Assembly: GCF_009653635.1 (NCBI RefSeq) | Contig: NZ_PPFD01000006.1 | Span: forward strand, 496,001 to 560,000 | Source: Endozoicomonas sp. OPT23 | GTDB taxonomy: Bacteria; Pseudomonadota; Gammaproteobacteria; Pseudomonadales; Endozoicomonadaceae | DNA: 64,000 bases | Direction of reading: 5' to 3' | Shown: positions 17,625 to 27,277 of the stretch, piece after piece | Numbering within the stretch: the stretch's first letter is position 1 | Layout: every line of letters starts with the position of its first letter | The notes under the pieces: model-generated | Told to the model about the DNA's origin: nothing | Seen by the model: the letters and a program-made list of their open reading frames with translations, nothing else | The model's database searches: none | Position numbers and translations under genes: made by a program

Positions 17625-19490
17625 TCAGGACTCCTTGAATTCGTCAATCTTGTGGCCGGACAGCGCATTGCGGATGCCCTGGTTCATTCTTCTGGCAGCA
17701 AAAGCATCACTGGCCTTTGCTACTCGCTCAATTTCTACTTTAATCGCATCAGCATCACCCGAGCCACGAACCGACTTCAGGTTTCTCAGGTCAGACACCA
17801 GCGCACTGAACTCTTCTTCACTCAGCAGAGCCTTACCATCAGTATCCAGCGCCACCGCCAGAGCTTCACCCAGACGATCCGCCTCCACTTCCTGCTCACG
17901 CAGTTTACGGGCATCACGGTCAGAAGCCGCACTGGTCTGGGAATCTCTCAGCATTCGAGTAATTTCGTCATCACTCAAACCATAAGACGGTTTGACAACG
18001 ACACTGCTACTGACTCCTGTGGAAAGCTCTTCAGCAGACACAGAGAGCAGACCGTCCGCATCTACCTGAAAGGTCACACGAATCTTGGCTGAACCTGCAG
18101 GCAGTGGCGGAATTCCGCGCAGCTCAAAACGAGCCAGCGAGCGGTTATCATTCACCAGCTCTCGCTCACCCTGAAGCACTTGCACAGCCATAGCTGTCTG
18201 ACCGTCTTTATAGGTGGTAAATTCCTGAGCTCGACTGACCGGGATAGTGGTATTACGATGGATTACTTTCTCCATCAAACCACCCATGGTTTCCAGACCA
18301 AGCGACAGTGGAATAACATCCAGCAGCAGCATTTCATCGGCAGACTTGTTACCTGCGAGGGCATTAGCCTGACGGGCTGCACCCATGGCAACAACACGAT
18401 CCGGATCGATAGACGTCAGCGGCTCTTTGCCTGCCAGCTCAGCGACCTTATCACGAACCAGAGGCACGCGGGTTGAACCGCCTACCATCACCACCTCCTG
18501 AAGGTCACGGGCTTTGACCCCCCCATCACGAAGAGCACGCTTAAAGGAACGCAGGGTTTTGGTAACGAGAGGTTCTACCAGCTCATTAAAGAGAGCTTTG
18601 GTCACTTCACCTGACCAGTCTCCGTGAGATACAGAGACAGTATCATTGTCTGTCAGCGCTTCTTTGGCTCGACGTGCCTCTACCATTACGGCACGATGAC
18701 TGCCGCTTTCAAGAGCATCATGACCGATACCGGCCTGATCCAGAATCCAGCCAGCCAGCACTTTATCGAAATCATCGCCACCCAGTGCGGAATCGCCGCC
18801 AGTGGCCATAACTTCGAAAACACCTTTATTCAGGCGCAGAACAGAGATATCGAAAGTACCACCGCCAAGGTCGTAAACGGCGATAACACCTTCAGCACCT
18901 TCATCAAGCCCGTAAGCGACAGCTGCAGCCGTTGGTTCATTCAGAAGACGATAGACGTTAATACCGGCCAGCCTGGCCGCATCTTTTGTCGCCTGACGCT
19001 GACCATCATCAAAGTAGGCTGGTACAGTAATAACAGCGCCATCCAGCTCTCCACCCAGGGATTCACTGGCGCGCTCAGCCAGAGTCCTCAGAATCTCTGC
19101 TGAAATTTCAACCGGACTGAAAGCACCCTTGCGAGTCTGAATCAGTGGCATACGGCTTTCGGATTCAGCAAACTGGTAAGGCAGCACACCGCCCAGGGTG
19201 GAAACATCTTTCAGGCCGCGCCCCATCAAGCGCTTTACTGAAACAATAGTATTCAGGGAATCTTCAACCGCATGAGCCCAGGCCTCATGACCTACCTCAA
19301 TACCGGATTCTGTATAACGAACCACTGATGGCAGGATATGACGACCTTCAAGGTCTGTCAGTGTATCTGTAGAACCGGAGCGGACAGTAGCAACCAGTGA
19401 ATTGGTTGTGCCCAGATCAATACCCACCGCTCGTTTCTGCTGATGCGGTTCCGGCGCCTGACCCGGTTCGGAAATTTGCAGAAGTGACAT
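17625..19490 (-). CDS. hscA: Fe-S assembly chaperone HscA (Hsp70 family)
   Basis: HscA is the specialised Hsp70 that, with HscB, binds the LPPVK motif of IscU and promotes cluster transfer. The 621-residue protein has the ATPase signatures [34 protein letters not shown] and [15 protein letters not shown], the linker around [17 protein letters not shown], and the substrate-binding domain. The C-terminal helical lid is present. Length equals the E. coli protein (616) within a few residues. It lies between hscB and fdx as usual. Confidence 0.98.
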   Translation of the reverse strand: MSLLQISEPGQAPEPHQQKRAVGIDLGTTNSLVATVRSGSTDTLTDLEGRHILPSVVRYTESGIEVGHEAWAHAVEDSLNTIVSVKRLMGRGLKDVSTLGGVLPYQFAESESRMPLIQTRKGAFSPVEISAEILRTLAERASESLGGELDGAVITVPAYFDDGQRQATKDAARLAGINVYRLLNEPTAAAVAYGLDEGAEGVIAVYDLGGGTFDISVLRLNKGVFEVMATGGDSALGGDDFDKVLAGWILDQAGIGHDALESGSHRAVMVEARRAKEALTDNDTVSVSHGDWSGEVTKALFNELVEPLVTKTLRSFKRALRDGGVKARDLQEVVMVGGSTRVPLVRDKVAELAGKEPLTSIDPDRVVAMGAARQANALAGNKSADEMLLLDVIPLSLGLETMGGLMEKVIHRNTTIPVSRAQEFTTYKDGQTAMAVQVLQGERELVNDNRSLARFELRGIPPLPAGSAKIRVTFQVDADGLLSVSAEELSTGVSSSVVVKPSYGLSDDEITRMLRDSQTSAASDRDARKLREQEVEADRLGEALAVALDTDGKALLSEEEFSALVSDLRNLKSVRGSGDADAIKVEIERVAKASDAFAARRMNQGIRNALSGHKIDEFKES

Positions 19491-19499
19491 AATTATTTC

Positions 19500-20054
19500 T
19501 CAATCATCCAGCAGCTCGGATTCCAGCTGTTCCAGTTCGGCCGACAGCTTTACCATGAACTGCATCTTTTTGACAATGCTTTCAGCTTCGTTCAGAGACT
19601 TGTCGTCGCCTTTCTGCCACAGTGAATCAAACGAACTCTGATAGTCGTCTATGGATTCTTCAACCTGCTCAATAATGGCTTCCAGCTCAGCTTCCGGATC
19701 CGCATGATCGCGCACCTCGCTCACTCTTTCGCGAAGTTCCATCTGCTCCATCAGGAAAGCGGTATCCATGACGGTATTATTTTCCATATCCACCGGCTTA
19801 CCGGAAAGTTGCAACAGGTAGATGGAACGCTTAAGCGGAGCCTTCAGGGTGTCCATGGCTTCATTAACATGAGCCGCATACTGAGCAGACAGTCTTTGCT
19901 GGCGCTGATCGTCAGCAGCAAAGCGGTCTGGATGGACAGCTTTCTGAAGTTCACGGTAACGTTCGGACAGCAGGTTAGAATCAACCTGACAGGAGACGGG
20001 GAGCTGAAACAGCTCAAAGAAGTTCTTTGTTATATCAACCACGATGCAGTTCAT
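19500..20054 (-). CDS. hscB: Fe-S assembly co-chaperone HscB
   Basis: HscB is the J-protein partner of HscA and delivers IscU to it. The J domain contains YRELQKAVHPDRFAADD with the HPD motif, and the C-terminal three-helix IscU-binding domain contains MDTAFLMEQMELRERVSEV. I start it at ATG 20054 (184 residues, near the usual 171); the frame is open a further 32 codons upstream, but that stretch does not resemble HscB. The gap to iscA is about 100 bases, longer than elsewhere in the operon. Confidence 0.94.
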   Translation of the reverse strand: MNCIVVDITKNFFELFQLPVSCQVDSNLLSERYRELQKAVHPDRFAADDQRQQRLSAQYAAHVNEAMDTLKAPLKRSIYLLQLSGKPVDMENNTVMDTAFLMEQMELRERVSEVRDHADPEAELEAIIEQVEESIDDYQSSFDSLWQKGDDKSLNEAESIVKKMQFMVKLSAELEQLESELLDD

Positions 20055-20156
20055 TCCGAATGCTGGGATGAGCCTGCCCAACAGCATACAGCGGGCAGTT
20101 GTTGTCTTATATAAAAGAAGCCCGAAGCAGGCAATCGCCGCTTCGAGCATTCAGAA

Positions 20157-20480
20157 TCAGACGTTAAAGCTTTCACCGCAACCGCACTCGCTGGCGGCAT
20201 TGGGATTATTGAACTGAAAGCCTTCGTTCAGACCTTCCTTGACGAAATCCAGCTCGGTACCATCAAGGTAAGCCAAACTTTTTTCATCAGAGTGCACTTC
20301 AACACCATGATGTTCGAAACTGATGTCGCCATCCTGTTTCTGGTCAACAAACTCCAGCACATAAGCCATGCCTGAGCAGCCGGAAGTACGTACTCCAACC
20401 CGAATACCTACTCCCTTGCCACGCTTGTCCAGTTGGTCTTTTACATGCCGGGCTGCGGCCTCTGTCATGGTGATAGCCAT
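20157..20480 (-). CDS. iscA: A-type Fe-S carrier protein IscA
   Basis: IscA accepts and passes on [Fe-S] clusters or iron. The 107-residue protein has the three ligand Cys residues in [15 protein letters not shown] and [11 protein letters not shown], the latter ending the chain exactly as in the family. It follows iscU after 24 bases. Confidence 0.97.
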   Translation of the reverse strand: MAITMTEAAARHVKDQLDKRGKGVGIRVGVRTSGCSGMAYVLEFVDQKQDGDISFEHHGVEVHSDEKSLAYLDGTELDFVKEGLNEGFQFNNPNAASECGCGESFNV

Positions 20481-20504
20481 GAAATACTCCAGCTCAAATC
20501 AATC

Positions 20505-20903
20505 TCAGGCGGCGGATTCGCCTTCGTCCTGCTTGGTACGGTAATCGTCGATCGCTGCCTTGATGGCGTCTTCAGCCAGTACAGAGCAGTGAATCTTAAC
20601 CGGCGGCAATGCCAGTTCTTCAGCCAGATCAGTGTTCTTGATCTCGGCTGCTTCATCCAGGGTCTTACCCTTCATCCACTCGGTAGCAAGTGAACTGGAT
20701 GCAATAGCTGAACCACAGCCGTATGTTTTGAAGCGTGCATCTTCAATCACGCCTTCGTCGCTTACCTGAATCTGCAGACGCATAACGTCGCCACAGGCAG
20801 GTGCTCCGACCATGCCGGTACCGACATTTTCAGACTTGTCGTCCAGCTTGCCCACGTTACGTGGATTCTCGTAATGATCGATTACTTTTTCGCTGTAAGC
20901 CAT
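20505..20903 (-). CDS. iscU: Fe-S cluster scaffold IscU
   Basis: IscU is the scaffold on which IscS-derived sulfur and iron form the cluster. The 132-residue protein opens MAYSEKVIDHYENPRNVG. It has the three Cys residues in GAPACGDVM, FKTYGCGSAIASSS and VKIHCSVLAEDA, plus the HscA recognition motif LPPVK. It lies 26 bases after iscS. Confidence 0.98.
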   Translation of the reverse strand: MAYSEKVIDHYENPRNVGKLDDKSENVGTGMVGAPACGDVMRLQIQVSDEGVIEDARFKTYGCGSAIASSSLATEWMKGKTLDEAAEIKNTDLAEELALPPVKIHCSVLAEDAIKAAIDDYRTKQDEGESAA

Positions 20904-20929
20904 GATCTAATCCTCCAACCCTTATAAAA

Positions 20930-22144
20930 TCAGTGTGCAGTCCACTGGACAGTGCTCAAATCAACACCGTCTTTATACATGTCCCACAAAGGAGACAGCT
21001 CACGGAGTTTTTCTACAGCCTGACGAACCTGGGCGGCAGCATAATCCACTTCTTCAGGCGTACTGAAACGGCCGAAGCTGAAACGCAGGGAGCTATGCGC
21101 CATTTCATCGTTCACACCCAACGCACGCAGTACGTAGGAAGGCTCAAGACTGGCCGAGGTGCAGGCAGAACCGGAAGATACAGCCACGTCTTTCAGAGAC
21201 ATAATCAGGGACTCGCCTTCGACAAAGGCAAAGCTGATGTTCAGGTTACCGGCAACACGCTGCTCCAGACTTCCGTTGACGTGCACTTCTTCCATATCAG
21301 CAAAGTGATTCAGGAAACGCTGACGCAGGGCCAGACAGTGCTCGGTATCAACAGCCATCTCTTCTTTAGCAATACGGCAGGCTTCACCCATACCGACAAT
21401 CTGGTGCGTCGGCAGAGTACCGGAACGCATACCACGCTCATGACCACCACCGTGTGTCTGTGCTTCCAGACGAACACGAGGCTTACGGCTAACGTAAAGC
21501 GCACCGATGCCTTTAGGGCCATACATCTTGTGAGCGGAAAGCGACATCAGGTCAACTTTCATGGTTTCCATATCGATAGGTAGCTTGCCAGCACTCTGAG
21601 CTGCATCGACGTGGAACATAATCTTTCTGGAACGGGTCAGCTCACCAATAGCAGCGATGTCGTTAACTACGCCAATTTCGTTGTTAACGTGCATCAGGCT
21701 GACCAGAATAGTGTCTTCACGCAGAGCGTCTTCAACCATAGCCGGAGTGATGATGCCATCAGCGCCCGGATCAAGATAAGTAATTTCGTAGCCCTCACGC
21801 TCCAGCTGGCGACAGGTATCCAGTACCGCCTTATGCTCAATCTTGGAGGTGATAATGTGCTTGCCTTTCTTATGATAGAAATGAGCAACACCCTTGATGG
21901 CCAGGTTGTCAGATTCGGTAGCACCGGACGTCCAGACAATCTCGCGCGGATCAGCATTCAGCAGATCAGCAACGTTACGACGTGCGTCTTCTACTGCTTC
22001 TTCGGCTCTCCAGCCAAACACGTGGGAGCGTGATGCCGGGTTACCAAAGTTGCCTTCAGATACCAGACACTGAGCCATCTTTTCAGCAACACGTGGGTCA
22101 GCCGGTGTTGTGGCTGAATAATCCAGGTAAATGGGTAGTTTCAT
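20930..22144 (-). CDS. iscS: Cysteine desulfurase IscS
   Basis: IscS is the PLP enzyme that converts cysteine to alanine and hands the sulfur to IscU, TusA, ThiI and others. With ATG 22144 the protein is 404 residues, the E. coli length, beginning [19 protein letters not shown]; an ATG three codons upstream is less likely. Visible features are the PLP lysine in [17 protein letters not shown], the sulfur-carrying Cys loop [17 protein letters not shown], and [10 protein letters not shown]. It is first of the structural genes after iscR. Confidence 0.98.
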   Translation of the reverse strand: MKLPIYLDYSATTPADPRVAEKMAQCLVSEGNFGNPASRSHVFGWRAEEAVEDARRNVADLLNADPREIVWTSGATESDNLAIKGVAHFYHKKGKHIITSKIEHKAVLDTCRQLEREGYEITYLDPGADGIITPAMVEDALREDTILVSLMHVNNEIGVVNDIAAIGELTRSRKIMFHVDAAQSAGKLPIDMETMKVDLMSLSAHKMYGPKGIGALYVSRKPRVRLEAQTHGGGHERGMRSGTLPTHQIVGMGEACRIAKEEMAVDTEHCLALRQRFLNHFADMEEVHVNGSLEQRVAGNLNISFAFVEGESLIMSLKDVAVSSGSACTSASLEPSYVLRALGVNDEMAHSSLRFSFGRFSTPEEVDYAAAQVRQAVEKLRELSPLWDMYKDGVDLSTVQWTAH

Positions 22145-22238
22145 CCCGTACATCTCCAGGTGTGCGCTTACATCTGCTTACGCACAAGGCTGTTTTGTCC
22201 CTGCAATCAAACCATTTGAAACGACGTGCTTCTCCTCA

Positions 22239-22715
22239 TCAAAGAAGCTGGTTGATTACACTTTTGTTGTCTTGTTCCTGTTGCGAATCCTGTCGAACCG
22301 CAACATTCTGCACTTCCCGCCGAGCCACCAGATCGGCCAGACTGATACCGCTGAGAAACTCGTGAATCTGGTAACTGAGATCATGCCAGAGATCGTGAGT
22401 CAGGCACTTGGCGCCCTTCTGACAGGCACCACTGCCGTGGCAGCGTGTTGCATCTACAGATTCATTCACTGCATCAATTACTTCTGCAACATAAATGGTT
22501 TCAACATCGCGACTCAGGCGATAACCACCACCCGGTCCACGAATACTGCTGACCAGGTCACCACGACGAAGGCGGGAAAATAATTGTTCCAGATAGGAGA
22601 GGGATATACCCTGACGCTCGGAAATATCCGCTAGCGCAATGGGACCTTGGCCTGCATGCAGTGCCAGATCCAACATGGCGGTGACGGCGTAGCGTCCTTT
22701 TGTGGTTAGTCGCAT
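22239..22715 (-). CDS. iscR: Fe-S sensing transcription regulator IscR
   Basis: IscR is an Rrf2-family regulator; with a [2Fe-2S] cluster it represses the isc promoter. The 158-residue protein begins [19 protein letters not shown], carries the winged helix ([29 protein letters not shown]) and the three Cys ligands in [23 protein letters not shown]. The frame runs 35 codons further upstream, but the family start is ATG 22715. Its own promoter, 130-160 bases upstream, bears a type 1 IscR box, implying the usual autorepression. Confidence 0.97.
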   Translation of the reverse strand: MRLTTKGRYAVTAMLDLALHAGQGPIALADISERQGISLSYLEQLFSRLRRGDLVSSIRGPGGGYRLSRDVETIYVAEVIDAVNESVDATRCHGSGACQKGAKCLTHDLWHDLSYQIHEFLSGISLADLVARREVQNVAVRQDSQQEQDNKSVINQLL

Positions 22716-22844
22716 GTTGGCTCCCATCTTCACATGTGCAACCGACTGTTCGATTGCCCAGAACCTTGAAAAAGGATCTGCTCTATGTCCCATCCGCTGA
22801 CCAGGGCAAGGTGCAAACACCTGCTATCATCAGCATTCGAGCGG

Positions 22845-22877
22845 ATTATGAAATACCTGATCAAAACAGTCAAGTAT
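22845..22877 (-). promoter_or_regulatory. isc operon promoter with IscR type 1 box
   Basis: On the minus strand TTGACT (22868-22873) and CATAAT (22845-22850) are spaced by 17 bases, an excellent sigma70 promoter. The 25 bases 22853-22877 overlap the -35 and spacer and match the published type 1 IscR consensus (ATASYYGACT, RWWWYAGTC, RRSTAT) at 23 of 25 positions, by my letter-by-letter comparison. Repression by holo-IscR is inferred. The rest of 22716-23062 holds the iscR leader and a terminator. Confidence 0.88.
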
Positions 22878-22963
22878 TATTAAGAGTAGCTGAACGGAAT
22901 AGAAAGAAAGGAAAAAATGATCTGAATCAAAGAGTTAAGAATTATTCTTATTAACTTCCAGTC

Positions 22964-22993
22964 AAAAAAGAAGCGGCGGGGTTATAACCCGCC
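22964..22993 (-). terminator. Terminator of the 23063-23956 gene
   Basis: On the minus strand GGCGGG and CCCGCC form a GC-rich hairpin over GTTATAAC, followed by GCTTCTTTTTT. It lies 70 bases after the stop codon. Confidence 0.8.
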
Positions 22994-23062
22994 ACCATTC
23001 TATACAAGAGGTTTCATTCGATAAAGAACTATATAAGGAAAGTCCAAACCTCTTTTGATGCC

Positions 23063-23956
23063 CTACTGATTTCGATAGAGCCTTGGTGTATAGGTTCGTT
23101 TTACGAAATTTCCATACTCATCATAGGCATACTCTATATTACGCTCAGCAACATTCCAGTAGGCTTGAACTTCATGAAAACTACCTGTCTCGCCACCCCA
23201 TAAAGATCTCTTGCTCGCTGGTAGCAGCTTTACTCTCAGCAGATTACAGTACGGATGAAGTGACTTCTCCAGATAGCAGGATGTCCTAACTGCAACAGAA
23301 TCCACCTCCAACACCTTATTAGTGCTTAACAACTGCGAAGAAGCAGACGTTACTGCAGCGGCCTTATCACGGCAATACGCAGCATTATCCATGAGCCATG
23401 CACTGGCTTTTACAAAGGACTCAAGGGGAAATTCACATGAAAGTCCAAGCACTGCCAGCCCCAATTGCTGCTTTGCATACAGTGTCATTTCTTCCTGCCT
23501 TGACTGACACTCAGATTCATCACCTTTATCATCTACTTGGCAACTTTCTCCTGCTGACAAGCCTTCTGCCAAGCCTTCTGCCAAGCCTCTCATCTCCCCC
23601 CCTTCTCTATTCAGCGCTAACCGCAACTCTTCTGCATGGGCACCGATCAAATTCCGGATATCTTCTCTTGCTATGGCTAGTGCAATGTACTCTATATGGC
23701 CACTTTCTATGGCATAAACCAAAGTATCCAGCTGCTGTTGAGGCGTATATTCATCTACTAAATGATCAAGCAGAAACTCCAGAGTCGGGGTATTGTAATG
23801 CGCTCCAAGCTTAAACAAGAAGCCAAGGTTGTCCTCGTGATACTCAGACACCCTGCTCTTAACATTTTTATCAGTAAATGGATCCACCTTGTCAGCCAAC
23901 AGATTACCAGCCAGCAAAATAGCACCAAAGAAACATAGAAACCGAATCTGCCTCAT
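23063..23956 (-). CDS. Exported protein of unknown function
   Basis: Starting at ATG 23956, with GGAG 6 bases upstream, this is a 297-residue protein with a clear signal peptide (IRFLCFFGAILLAGNLLA). The longer open frame (to 24118) adds an unlikely 54 residues. The mature part has ankyrin-like helical spacing (FLFKLGAHYNTPTLEFLLDHLVD, LDTLVYAIESGHIEYIALAIARED) but no confident family. A short tandem AEGL repeat (GLAEGLAEGLSAG) mirrors a 12-base DNA repeat at 23559-23582. It lies downstream of cysE on the same strand, across a likely terminator. Confidence 0.68.
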   Translation of the reverse strand: MRQIRFLCFFGAILLAGNLLADKVDPFTDKNVKSRVSEYHEDNLGFLFKLGAHYNTPTLEFLLDHLVDEYTPQQQLDTLVYAIESGHIEYIALAIAREDIRNLIGAHAEELRLALNREGGEMRGLAEGLAEGLSAGESCQVDDKGDESECQSRQEEMTLYAKQQLGLAVLGLSCEFPLESFVKASAWLMDNAAYCRDKAAAVTSASSQLLSTNKVLEVDSVAVRTSCYLEKSLHPYCNLLRVKLLPASKRSLWGGETGSFHEVQAYWNVAERNIEYAYDEYGNFVKRTYTPRLYRNQ

Positions 23957-24085
23957 AACATCTCCACCAACGTCGTAAATGAATTGCACAGATAGAAATA
24001 GTCGAAAAACATATAAATTAAAATTAATATTAGCGGTGAAGCAAAAACAGAGCAGCAATGGGGACGACGGAAAAATATTAGAGAA

Positions 24086-24110
24086 CAGACCAAATAGAAA
24101 ATCTGGCCTG
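24086..24110 (-). terminator. Probable cysE terminator
   Basis: On the minus strand CAGGCCA pairs with TGGTCTG (one G-U) around an 11-base loop, followed by a T-rich stretch. It lies 13 bases past the cysE stop. Confidence 0.5.
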
Positions 24111-24122
24111 TATTTCAAAAAA

Positions 24123-24917
24123 TCACTTAGTGCTTACAACTTCTTCTTTCACGCACTGAAAGCCTTCCGTTTTAAGTTCCGGAAGATCACTCTCACCACA
24201 GTCCAGGCCACGCTCACGCATGGTCTTGCACATCAGCTCAATACGATTATCAACAGCGTTCATATGCTCCAGCATGGCAGAGATAGCATTCACCGTTGGA
24301 TCCGGCATTTCTGCTGTTACCGCATAAGCATCAAAGCCCATTTTTTCAGCTATTTCCTGATGACGGGGATCCACTTCTGCACGAGCTTGCACAACCCGAC
24401 CTGGAATACCGACAACAGTAGCGCCGGGAGGCACTTCTTTAACTACTACAGAGTTGGAGCCAATTTTAGCGCCCTCACCCACCAGAAATGGCCCAAGCAC
24501 CTTGGCACCAGCACCGACAACCACGCCGTTATCCAGTGTCGGATGTCGTTTACCCTGATTAGCAGGATGACTCTTGCCACGGTTGGGTGAAGTACCACCG
24601 AGGGTAACACCATGATAGAGCGTCACGTCATCACGAATAATGGCGGTTTCACCAATCACCACTCCCATACCATGGTCGATAAAGAAACGACGACCAATGG
24701 ATGCACCGGGATGAATCTCGATCCCTGTCAGAAAACGACTAAAAGTAGAAACAACACGACCCAACCAACACAACCCTGCATTCCATATTCTGTGCGCTAC
24801 ACGATGCAGCAACAACGCATGCAAACCAGGGTAGTTGGTAAGAACTTCGAAGGTGCCCCGGGCAGCAGGGTCACGCTCCATGACGGTTTTAATATCTTCT
24901 TTTAAACGTTCAAACAT
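24123..24917 (-). CDS. cysE: Serine O-acetyltransferase CysE
   Basis: CysE makes O-acetylserine, the first committed step of cysteine synthesis, and so feeds substrate to IscS. The 264-residue protein starts [21 protein letters not shown]. It has the left-handed beta helix with catalytic His in [20 protein letters not shown], plus [16 protein letters not shown] and [20 protein letters not shown]. The C-terminal tail, longer than that of E. coli CysE in parts, should bind cysteine as feedback inhibitor. Its place beside the isc operon is common in proteobacteria. Confidence 0.96.
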   Translation of the reverse strand: MFERLKEDIKTVMERDPAARGTFEVLTNYPGLHALLLHRVAHRIWNAGLCWLGRVVSTFSRFLTGIEIHPGASIGRRFFIDHGMGVVIGETAIIRDDVTLYHGVTLGGTSPNRGKSHPANQGKRHPTLDNGVVVGAGAKVLGPFLVGEGAKIGSNSVVVKEVPPGATVVGIPGRVVQARAEVDPRHQEIAEKMGFDAYAVTAEMPDPTVNAISAMLEHMNAVDNRIELMCKTMRERGLDCGESDLPELKTEGFQCVKEEVVSTK

Positions 24918-25043
24918 GGGTCAACGCAATCATTTCCACTGTTTGTTGTTAACCATGACTCGATACTTTCACAAACTGAAAGAAGAAAAAGTACTTTCAT
25001 CACGGCTGCTTTTTATATAGCTGCTTATATCGTTACTTACAGT

Positions 25044-25078
25044 CAGTAGCCAGTAGCCAGTAGCCAGTAGCCAGTAGC
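25044..25078. repeat. Five tandem copies of CAGTAGC
   Basis: Five perfect 7-base units run without interruption between the trmJ stop (18 bases away) and cysE, whose ATG is 127 bases further on. The number of units could vary by slippage and alter the cysE leader or promoter spacing; that consequence is inference. Confidence 0.9.
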
Positions 25079-25095
25079 TGCAATAATAACCGCAA

Positions 25096-25956
25096 TCAGT
25101 CAGACTTTTTGCGATCGGCAAAACGACTGGTTTCAGACAGTATGCCCCGCAGGATATTTAACTCCACACGATCCGGACGAATACGGCTGTACATACGACG
25201 CAGCTTGGCCATGATCTTCTCATGACTGCTGTGATCAAGAAAGCCTATTTGAATCAGGGTTTGATACAGATGCTCGTAAAAGCGCTCCACATCTTCCTGT
25301 GGCGCCAGATCATGGCTGCGAGGCTTGGGCAGCTCAACGCCACCCAGAGAATCCAGAAAAGCCGTACGCAATTCATAACTCATGACCTGAACAGCTGCTC
25401 CCAGATTCAATGAGCTGAAATCCGGATTGGTCGGCACATGAACCTGAAGATGGCACATCATCAACTCTTCATTGGTCATACCACGATCTTCACGACCAAA
25501 GACCAGGGCAATCTTGCCACCCGTTGCCTCACCCAGAATACGACTAGCACAGACTCTTGGCTCTACCAGTGGCAGGGAAACACCACGCACTCGAGCACTG
25601 GTGCCAACCACAAACGAACAGTCAGCCACAGCTTCTTCAAGAGTGGATACCACTCGAGCATTATCCAGCAGATCATCAGCACCGGAGGCCAGCGCAAAGG
25701 CCTTGCCAGACGGAAATTCAGCTGGCTCCACCAGCACCAGATTACTCAAACCCATGGTTTTCATGGCACGAGCAGCAGAACCAATATTACCCGGATGGGT
25801 GGTATTGATTAAAACGATAGAAATATTGTCGAGAATGGATGGCTCGACAGCCACGGATCGAGCCGCAGGCTCGGTTGCGGAGGTGTCACTCAATCTTTCA
25901 CTCACTATGCCACTCACTGTGTCATTCACAGAAAAATTCTCGCAGTTCAGCGTCAT
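25096..25956 (-). CDS. trmJ: tRNA (cytidine/uridine-2'-O)-methyltransferase TrmJ
   Basis: TrmJ methylates the ribose of position 32 in tRNA. The SPOUT domain is clear: ISIVLINTTHPGNIGSAARAM, VVGTSARVRG, ALVFGREDRGMTNEEL, and FSSLNLGAAVQVMSYELR. The family normally begins a few residues before ISIVL; here the frame extends about 75 codons further upstream, to GTG 26058. I chose ATG 25956 (286 residues), but a GTG near 25860 is also possible since no candidate has a strong ribosome site. It is divergent from suhB, as in E. coli. Confidence 0.93.
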   Translation of the reverse strand: MTLNCENFSVNDTVSGIVSERLSDTSATEPAARSVAVEPSILDNISIVLINTTHPGNIGSAARAMKTMGLSNLVLVEPAEFPSGKAFALASGADDLLDNARVVSTLEEAVADCSFVVGTSARVRGVSLPLVEPRVCASRILGEATGGKIALVFGREDRGMTNEELMMCHLQVHVPTNPDFSSLNLGAAVQVMSYELRTAFLDSLGGVELPKPRSHDLAPQEDVERFYEHLYQTLIQIGFLDHSSHEKIMAKLRRMYSRIRPDRVELNILRGILSETSRFADRKKSD

Positions 25957-26134
25957 AAGTGTACAGCCGCACGCAATCAAATATTGAATCACCCTTTCTC
26001 CCGCCACAGCCGGAAAGAAGGGTTTATGAATTGGTGTGTCTGGATTACTCAGGAACACCCCTTAACAGGCATAACCCTGACGCTGAGTAAAAATACGAAC
26101 AAACCTCGAAGTTTACCTTATTTTGCTCGAAAGG

Positions 26135-26165
26135 TTGAACATCGAAAAAAAACTTCTGTTATACT
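26135..26165 (+). promoter_or_regulatory. Promoter upstream of suhB
   Basis: TTGAAC (26135-26140) is followed 19 bases later by TATACT (26160-26165), which is preceded by TG at the extended -10 position. This leaves a leader of about 155 bases before the suhB ATG. Confidence 0.6.
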
Positions 26166-26327
26166 CCGCCAGCTTTATTTTCTGCCAGTACCCGAAATGA
26201 TTAACTGCATTTCCGAACGAAAGTACTGCTATTTTCGGCCTCGGTTTATCGCCAGCAGCATTTGCGAAGGCGACGAATATACCGGTGAGCCTGTATTGAT
26301 CTTTTACATTCAGACGTAGTCCAGCCT

Positions 26328-27143
26328 ATGCAACCCATGGTTAACATGGCCCTGCGCGCAGCCCGCGCGGCCGCTGAAATTATTATGCACGCCCATCAGG
26401 ATCTCGAAAGCCTGAAGGTAGATGCAAAAGACAGAAATGACTTTGTCACAGAAGTAGATCGTGCTTCTGAAAAGACAATCATCTCTGCTCTGCAAAAAGC
26501 TTACCCAACTCACGCTTTTTACGGCGAAGAATCCGGCCACATTGAAGGCAAGGATGAAGGCAAGGACTACCTCTGGATCATCGATCCGCTGGATGGTACC
26601 ACCAACTTCATTCGCGGCATTCCTACCTTCGCTATCTCAATTGCTTGTCAGCACAAAGGCCGCATAGAACACGCCGTTGTTCTGGACCCTGTTCATGACG
26701 AAGCTTTCTGTGCCAGTCGTGGTCAGGGCGCAACCCTGAACAGCAAGCGTATTCGTGTTGGCGATCGACGCAGCCTGGAAGGCGCACTGATCGGCACCGG
26801 TATTCCTTTCTCAGGCAACAACCTGAACTACAAGGCAAACTACCTGAACATGATGAGCGCCATGCTGGGCGATACCGCTGGTATCCGTCGTGGTGGCGCT
26901 GCTGCACTGGACCTGGCTTATGTTGCCTGTGGTCGTCTGGACGCGTTCTGGGAATTCGGCCTGAAAGACTACGACATGGCTGCTGGTTCCTTGCTGATTC
27001 AGGAAGCAGGCGGTCTTTGCAGTGATTTTTCCGGTAACCACAAGTTCCTGGAGAAAAATCAGATCGTTGCTGCAAACCCTAAGTGCTTTAAGGAAATGCT
27101 GCAACGCATTCGTCCTTTTGCTACTGAGGAGATGGGTCGATAA
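26328..27143 (+). CDS. suhB: Inositol-1-monophosphatase SuhB
   Basis: SuhB hydrolyses inositol monophosphate and in E. coli also acts in rRNA antitermination with the Nus factors. The 271-residue protein carries the metal-binding motifs FYGEESGHIEG, WIIDPLDGTTNFIRG and GLKDYDMAAGSLLIQEAGG. It starts MQPMVNMALRAARAAAEII, the typical SuhB N-terminus. It is divergent from trmJ and followed at 135 bases by acuI. Confidence 0.97.
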   Translation: MQPMVNMALRAARAAAEIIMHAHQDLESLKVDAKDRNDFVTEVDRASEKTIISALQKAYPTHAFYGEESGHIEGKDEGKDYLWIIDPLDGTTNFIRGIPTFAISIACQHKGRIEHAVVLDPVHDEAFCASRGQGATLNSKRIRVGDRRSLEGALIGTGIPFSGNNLNYKANYLNMMSAMLGDTAGIRRGGAAALDLAYVACGRLDAFWEFGLKDYDMAAGSLLIQEAGGLCSDFSGNHKFLEKNQIVAANPKCFKEMLQRIRPFATEEMGR

Positions 27144-27277
27144 GCACAAACTGCTTATGATCTGATCTTTTTCCCGTGTACGACCTTCGTCGTATGCGGG
27201 TTTACCTGCACTTCCCTCCCTCTCGTTCTTCTGCTTATATTGACTGCTTCCCCTCACTCCAACGCACAGGAGTCTCT

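Noticed and set aside
23398-23814. 138-codon frame opposite the exported protein gene
   Set aside because: The minus-strand frame has a signal peptide, ribosome site and terminator; this one has none.
25984-26319. 111-codon plus-strand frame before suhB
   Set aside because: It overlaps the suhB promoter and the trmJ upstream region, and has no ribosome site or recognisable features.
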